DNA of 46,819 nt from JBEICQ01 sp046297395 (lineage in GTDB: Bacteria > Bacteroidota > Bacteroidia > UBA4408): positions 1 through 46,819 of the forward strand of contig JBKCNM010000033.1 in NCBI GenBank assembly GCA_046297395.1, in the 5' to 3' direction. Shown piece after piece: positions 42,289 to 46,819 of this stretch. Both the position numbers and the translations under genes were made by a program. Under the pieces are notes generated by a model, which had not been told where the DNA came from, made no database searches, and saw only the letters and a list, made by a program, of their open reading frames with translations. How positions within the stretch are numbered: the stretch's first letter is position 1; each line of letters starts with the position of its first letter.

Positions 42289-43473
42289 ATGTTGGGACCG
42301 GACTATTTTAAAAAACAGGCTGCTCTCCTAACAAGTGCATGCCACGAACTACGCTGCCATTTGCACAGGCATCCCGAACTCTCTTTCAAAGAGTATGAAA
42401 CTTCTCGATACCTGAAAAATTTTCTGGCCAAACAAAATATAAGTGTGCATAGAGAATGGATTCAAACAGGATTCACCACACTACGGGAATTTGCGTCTAC
42501 CGGAAAAACCGTGGGTATCCGATGCGAACTTGATGCCCTCCCGATACAGGAAGAAAACCAAACCGCCTATGCCTCACAAAATCACGGGGTGATGCATGCC
42601 TGTGGGCATGATTTTCACACTGCCGCTGTTGTGGGTGTTCTCATGCTCCTGCAAAACATGCCCGGATTAAAGGGCAGACTTGTAGGCATCTTTCAGCCGG
42701 GTGAAGAAAAACTTCCTGGAGGAGCGAACCTTATGCTCCAGCAGGGCTTGTTTGATGTTTATGCATTCGATGCCCTGCTTGCACAACATGTGACCCCTGA
42801 AATTCCGGAAGGTAAAATCGGATTAAAACCCGGTGAATTCATGGCCTCTACCGACGAAATTTATATCGCTGTAAAAGGCAAAGGCGGCCATGCCGCAATG
42901 CCCCATAAATATCAAAACCCCATTCCGGTTTTGTCGGAAATCATCCTTAGGCTATACAAAACTTTTGCCTCGGAAATGTCAAACAATGAGATGGTTTTTG
43001 CCATCGGGCAGTTGATGGCCGAAGGAGCTACCAATGTAATTCCGGAATACGCAAGGGCAGCTGGAACGCTGCGCACCTTTGATGAAAAACTCAGATCTGA
43101 AGTGCATCAAAAAATTAAGCAGGTTTGTGAGGAGATTGCTTCCTCCTTTAACATCCCTGTTGAAACAGACATACGCGTGGGTTATCCCTCTCTGCTGAAT
43201 GATGAGAAGCTCACTGAAACCACCAGACTTCTTGGGGAGAAATACTTCGGCAGCACCCAAGTAATGGCGCTTGAAAAGCGGATGACAGCAGAGGACTTTG
43301 CATTTTTTTCACGCAAGGTTCCTGTTTGTTTCTACCGTCTTGGCACAGGCAATGCCAAACGAAATATGATACATGGTGTGCATACCTCTCAATTTGATGC
43401 CAGCGAAGAAGCGCTTACCAATGCTATTGGATTCATGGCCTATGCAGTATATCATCTGCTGTGTAATGAGTAA
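42289..43473 (+). CDS. M20 family amidohydrolase (N-acyl-amino-acid/hippurate hydrolase type)
   Basis: The 394-residue metallopeptidase-family protein starts with LRCHLHRHPELSFKEYET. It has the metal-binding HACGHDFHTAAVVG (about residues 101-114), FQPGEEKLPGG, and a dimerisation-domain patch GGHAAMPHKYQNP. Members remove acyl groups from amino acids or amino-acid conjugates; the exact substrate is unknown. It starts 4 bp after the MBL-rhodanese stop, so the two are probably one operon. Its stop lies 3 bp from that of the convergent helicase gene. Confidence 0.92.
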   Translation: MLGPDYFKKQAALLTSACHELRCHLHRHPELSFKEYETSRYLKNFLAKQNISVHREWIQTGFTTLREFASTGKTVGIRCELDALPIQEENQTAYASQNHGVMHACGHDFHTAAVVGVLMLLQNMPGLKGRLVGIFQPGEEKLPGGANLMLQQGLFDVYAFDALLAQHVTPEIPEGKIGLKPGEFMASTDEIYIAVKGKGGHAAMPHKYQNPIPVLSEIILRLYKTFASEMSNNEMVFAIGQLMAEGATNVIPEYARAAGTLRTFDEKLRSEVHQKIKQVCEEIASSFNIPVETDIRVGYPSLLNDEKLTETTRLLGEKYFGSTQVMALEKRMTAEDFAFFSRKVPVCFYRLGTGNAKRNMIHGVHTSQFDASEEALTNAIGFMAYAVYHLLCNE

Positions 43474-43476
43474 CTG

Positions 43477-44859
43477 TTATTGGCTGCCGGTAAGCAAAAA
43501 CAGCTTGCCTGATGCCCTGGTCACCGCTGTATAAAGCCACCTGAGAAATTCGCGGTCTGCCTGAGAAGAAAACCAGCCGTACATGTCCAGATAGACTTCT
43601 CTCCACTGCCCGCCCTGTGATTTATGACAGGTAACCGCATAACCATACTTTACATGAAGTGCATTGAAATAAGGATCTTCCCTAAACCATGCATTGCGTT
43701 TTTTGCCTTCGGTAACATTTGCATATCCCAATTGCATCTGGGTATACAATTGCTTTTGTTTCTCGGGTTCCAATCCGGTAGCAGGTGAGTGCAGAGTATC
43801 AAGTAACACCATGCATTCCGTTTCATCCTCCTCCGGATAATCGGTGAACCGAAGCAGCAATTTTGCAAACCTGAAACCAAATTTTTCTTCTTTTGATTTG
43901 ACTTTAACCACTTCTGCAAAATCGCCATTGGCGATGAAACCGGCACTGTGCTTTTTGTCGAGCCAGAAATAATTGTTTTTCACAACCATTAGCAAATCAC
44001 CGGAGGTAATTTCATCTTCATACTGAAAAATACTATTACGGATGTGCTTGTTTATCTGATTGGCGCGTTTGTTGGAACGGGTAATTACAATGCACTCATT
44101 GCGCCCTACCTGGGAATAGGAGCGTTCGAGCAACTCAGTAAATTCAGAAGGGTCGGCGCGCTTCACATCTTCAAAAGCAAGGGTATTGATCTGGTCAAAT
44201 GCCGCTGCCTGATCGATATGACTTCTGATATGCGTAGCATTCCAAAGGATACCCGAATCTTCCTTTTGGCGCATCACTTCAGAAAGTGTCAACTCCATCA
44301 CATCCAATGAAAATTTTCGGCGGTAGTAGTCTCCAAAAAGAGAATAGCTGTGATCCAGTCCTACCGGTGGCAACTGGGCATCATCTCCCAGCAGAATTAA
44401 ACTGCAATCATCCCCCGAATAAACAAACTGAATTAAATCGTCGAGCAGGTGATACTGTTGCCTTGCATCCTGAGGAGACTCGCCCAGCATGGAAGCTTCA
44501 TCCACAATAAAAACAGTTTTCTTATGCGCGTTGTGCTGCAATTGAAAAACCAAACCCGAAAATCCATCAGGGTCCGTATGATAAATGACTTTGTGTACGG
44601 TATAAGCTTTTTTTTGTGATGCAACAGAAAGGACTTTTGCCGCCCTGCCGGTAGGTGCCAGCAGCATGCTTTTGCGATTGATTGCCTCCATATACCGGAT
44701 AAGAGCGCCCATGATGCTGGTTTTGCCTGTACCTGCATATCCCCTGAGGATGCAAATCCTGTTCTCCTTTCCTGAATCAATAAACTCCTGCAATGAGCGG
44801 AGCACCAGCTCCTGTGAAGCATTGGGAGTGAATGGAAAAAAACCGAGAACTGAAGGCAT
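43477..44859 (-). CDS. RecD/Pif1-like superfamily 1 helicase (AAA ATPase with UvrD-type C-terminus)
   Basis: The 460-residue protein has Walker A LRGYAGTGKTS (K46), FIVDEASMLGE (Walker B), LLGDDAQLPPVG (motif III), and the C-terminal YAVTCHKSQGGQW and LYTAVTRA motifs. These are the marks of SF1B helicases of the RecD2/Pif1 type, here without the long N-terminal region of full RecD2. It probably unwinds DNA 5' to 3' in repair or replication. ATG 44859 is chosen over an in-frame start at 44895 because the TAGTTTTG promoter lies between them, 3 nt before the start. Confidence 0.88.
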   Translation of the reverse strand: MPSVLGFFPFTPNASQELVLRSLQEFIDSGKENRICILRGYAGTGKTSIMGALIRYMEAINRKSMLLAPTGRAAKVLSVASQKKAYTVHKVIYHTDPDGFSGLVFQLQHNAHKKTVFIVDEASMLGESPQDARQQYHLLDDLIQFVYSGDDCSLILLGDDAQLPPVGLDHSYSLFGDYYRRKFSLDVMELTLSEVMRQKEDSGILWNATHIRSHIDQAAAFDQINTLAFEDVKRADPSEFTELLERSYSQVGRNECIVITRSNKRANQINKHIRNSIFQYEDEITSGDLLMVVKNNYFWLDKKHSAGFIANGDFAEVVKVKSKEEKFGFRFAKLLLRFTDYPEEDETECMVLLDTLHSPATGLEPEKQKQLYTQMQLGYANVTEGKKRNAWFREDPYFNALHVKYGYAVTCHKSQGGQWREVYLDMYGWFSSQADREFLRWLYTAVTRASGKLFLLTGSQ

Positions 44860-44862
44860 GGT

Positions 44863-44896
44863 CAAAACTAAAATTTGATTTCCAAAGATAAACAAA
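44863..44896 (-). promoter_or_regulatory. Promoter TTTG-N22-TAGTTTTG of the helicase gene
   Basis: Minus-strand TTTG (44896-44893) and TAGTTTTG (44870-44863), 22-nt spacer, ending 3 nt before ATG 44859. A second exact box, TATCTTTG, lies at 44890-44883 and could be an alternative start site that gives a short leader. Confidence 0.6.
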
Positions 44897-44944
44897 GCTT
44901 ACCATTCACTTGTCTTGCTTTTTTTTCAGACATTGCAAACACTT

Positions 44945-46819
44945 ATGAAAAATCTTCTCATTTGTTCCCTTCTTATGTTAAGGCTATCAGCTCTTTCACA
45001 GCCCATTTATCCAACCAGCCGAAAAAGTGCGCAGGAAGATGTGTACTTCGGAAAAACCATTCCCGATCCTTATCGATGGCTCGAAGACGACAACTCTGAA
45101 GAAACAGCCAACTGGGTAAAAAGCCAGAATGCGCTCACGGAATCATATCTTTCCGCTATTCCCTTCCGAAAAAAAATCAGAGACAGGCTAAATGCCATCA
45201 GTAATTATGAAAAATTTTCTGCCCCTTTTAAAAAAGGAAAGTACTACTTCTATTTCAACAATAGCGGCATGCAAAATCAATCGGTTTTGTATTTTAGGGA
45301 GGGACTTGAAGGTGAACCCAAAATTGCGATTGATCCAAACACCTTCACATCTGATGGAACTCAGGCCCTCGGCAGCATTGAAGTGAGCCGCGACGGAAAA
45401 TACATCGCCTATCAGGTATCTACGGCAGGAAGTGACTGGCAGGAAATTCGCATTCTTGAACTGCCCTCGTGCAAACCCCTGCCGGAAATAATCAAATGGG
45501 TGAAGTTTTCAGGAATCTCTTTCAAAGGAAATGGCTTTTACTACAGCCGCTACAACGAACCTCCAAAGGGTTCTGAATTGTCGGGTAAAAATGAGTTTCA
45601 CCGAATCTATTACCATGTGCTTAATACAGATCCCAAAAAAGATGAATTGGTATATGAAGACGGAGAGCACCCACTGAGAAATTTCGGAGCCTTTGCTACC
45701 GAAGACGAGAAATTTCTGGTGATATCAGGAACAGAGTCAACCAGTGGCAATTCATTGATGTTTAAGGAGCTTGACAAGCCCGGAGCAAGCTGGAAAAAAA
45801 TCACCGACAAATTTGAAAATGATTTTGATGTAATAGACAATGATGATAATGCTTTGTATCTCAGAACAAATTACAATGCACCCAATTATGAAATCATCTC
45901 CATAGATACAGAAAAGCCCTCTCTTGAAAACCGAAAAGTCATCATCGGTCAGGCGCAGGATCCTCTGCAATCTGCGCAGGTGGCCGGAAATCAGTTTCTG
46001 TGTACATACCTTGTTGATGTACAAAACAAAATTCTTCGTTACAGCCGAAAGGGCGCTTTGCTCGGAGAAATCAGCTTACCGGGAATTGGTATGGCAGATG
46101 CCATCAGCAGCGAAAAAAAATCATCCGAAGTATTCTTCACCTTTAGCAATTGGACCACACCCCTTTCAGTATACCGATACGATACCGAAAAAAACAGTTC
46201 CTCGCTGTACCGAGCTACCAAAGTTTCATTTGACCCATCCGCTTACGAGACAAAACAGGTGTTTTATCCTTCCCTCGACGGCACAAAAATTCCTATGTTC
46301 ATCATCTCCAAAAAAGGGCTTGTGCAAAACGGAAAAAATCCCTGCCTGCTTTATGGTTATGGAGGATTCAACATCAGCGTTACACCGGCATTTAGTGCCT
46401 TGCGAATGGTTTTTCTCGAAAACGGTGGGATATACGCAGTAGCCAACATCAGGGGCGGAGGTGAATATGGAGAAAACTGGCACAAGGGCGGAACCATCTT
46501 CAACAAACAAAATGTGTTCAACGATTTTATTGCTGCTGCTGAGTACCTCTTCAAAGAAAAATACACAGCACGCGAAAACCTTGCCATCCATGGCAGATCG
46601 AACGGTGGTTTATTGGTTGGTGCAGTTATGACCCAACGCCCGGATTTATGCAGGGTAGCACTTCCCGGAGTAGGTGTGCTCGATATGCTGCGCTACCATA
46701 AATTTACCATCGGCTGGGCATGGGCCACTGATTACGGCACCTCAGAAGATGAAAAACAATTTACCAATTTGCTCAAGTATTCCCCCTTGCATAATGTACG
46801 CGACAATTCCTACCCCGCA
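44945..46819 (+). CDS. Prolyl oligopeptidase family serine peptidase, partial (C-terminus beyond window)
   Basis: The frame is open for 625 codons to the end of the window. A short signal-like hydrophobic start (LLICSLLMLRLSALSQP) suggests export to the periplasm. The N-terminal part resembles prolyl oligopeptidases (EDVYFGKTIPDPYRWLEDD) and is followed by the beta-propeller. The hydrolase domain has YGYGGFNIS, NIRGGGEYGENWH and the nucleophile motif GRSNGG with S552. The acid and histidine of the triad would lie in the missing 70-90 residues, since S9A enzymes usually have about 690-720. It would cleave short peptides after proline. The gene is divergent from the helicase; I see no TAnnTTTG box upstream. 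Confidence 0.93.
   Translation, partial: MKNLLICSLLMLRLSALSQPIYPTSRKSAQEDVYFGKTIPDPYRWLEDDNSEETANWVKSQNALTESYLSAIPFRKKIRDRLNAISNYEKFSAPFKKGKYYFYFNNSGMQNQSVLYFREGLEGEPKIAIDPNTFTSDGTQALGSIEVSRDGKYIAYQVSTAGSDWQEIRILELPSCKPLPEIIKWVKFSGISFKGNGFYYSRYNEPPKGSELSGKNEFHRIYYHVLNTDPKKDELVYEDGEHPLRNFGAFATEDEKFLVISGTESTSGNSLMFKELDKPGASWKKITDKFENDFDVIDNDDNALYLRTNYNAPNYEIISIDTEKPSLENRKVIIGQAQDPLQSAQVAGNQFLCTYLVDVQNKILRYSRKGALLGEISLPGIGMADAISSEKKSSEVFFTFSNWTTPLSVYRYDTEKNSSSLYRATKVSFDPSAYETKQVFYPSLDGTKIPMFIISKKGLVQNGKNPCLLYGYGGFNISVTPAFSALRMVFLENGGIYAVANIRGGGEYGENWHKGGTIFNKQNVFNDFIAAAEYLFKEKYTARENLAIHGRSNGGLLVGAVMTQRPDLCRVALPGVGVLDMLRYHKFTIGWAWATDYGTSEDEKQFTNLLKYSPLHNVRDNSYPA

Noticed and set aside
43477..44859. 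Helicase as a mobile-element or phage gene
   Set aside because: It has a native-type promoter, no neighbouring phage or transposase gene, and the type is a common chromosomal gene in Bacteroidota.

Overview
This 46.8-kb window looks like chromosomal DNA of a member of the Bacteroidota (Bacteroidetes), probably a free-living Chitinophagia/Saprospiria-like lineage. Four things point there. One protein ends in a type IX secretion (gliding-motility-associated) C-terminal domain. Promoters match the phylum's TTTG / TAnnTTTG consensus instead of the E. coli -35/-10. There are DUF3276 (PUR-domain), DUF6089 and long-form GAPDH genes. NusB and MraY have the enlarged forms usual in the phylum. I see no tRNA, rRNA, CRISPR array, insertion sequence or phage gene.

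Left edge (1-1.9 kb, minus strand): an O-antigen-ligase-like membrane protein runs off the window, preceded by a class III aminotransferase. Region 2.0-18.1 kb (plus strand) is a complete, tightly overlapping division and cell-wall (dcw) cluster in the order mraZ, rsmH, ftsL, ftsI, murE, mraY, murD, a small extra gene, ftsW, murG, murC, ftsQ, ftsA, ftsZ. It starts at a promoter covered by three 10-bp-spaced MraZ boxes and ends at a rho-independent terminator. It makes the cytoplasmic peptidoglycan precursor (MurC-D-E; murF is absent here), the lipid-linked steps (MraY, MurG), the septal synthase (FtsW/FtsI) and the Z-ring (FtsA/FtsZ). The extra gene after murD (10106-10627) encodes only a diverged copy of MurD's third (C-terminal) domain. 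It is the most unusual item in the window.

Region 18.2-21.5 kb (minus strand) holds trmD, rplS, plsC, gatC and asd. At 21.5-25.2 kb (plus) lies a 1213-residue secreted adhesin-like protein with a PA14-like domain, eight Ig-like repeats of about 97 residues and a T9SS type B sorting domain. It converges on, and overlaps, a minus-strand group at 25.2-32.5 kb: ABC exporter, PUR-domain protein, GAPDH, trhO and recQ. Region 32.5-37.1 kb (plus) holds leucine dehydrogenase, nusB, a DUF1573 lipoprotein, yajC, a YbbR-like protein and coaE. The right end holds a DUF6089 outer-membrane protein (minus), an RlmL-like RNA methyltransferase (plus), ahcY (minus), an MBL-rhodanese-rhodanese persulfide dioxygenase and an M20 amidohydrolase (plus), a RecD/Pif1-like helicase (minus) and a prolyl oligopeptidase cut by the window edge (plus).

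A recurring regulatory pattern is visible. At eight or nine genes that begin a transcription unit or stand alone, the TAnnTTTG promoter element ends only 3-6 nt before the start codon, which predicts leaderless mRNAs. Downstream genes inside operons instead use stop/start overlaps, and murG has a clear Shine-Dalgarno.
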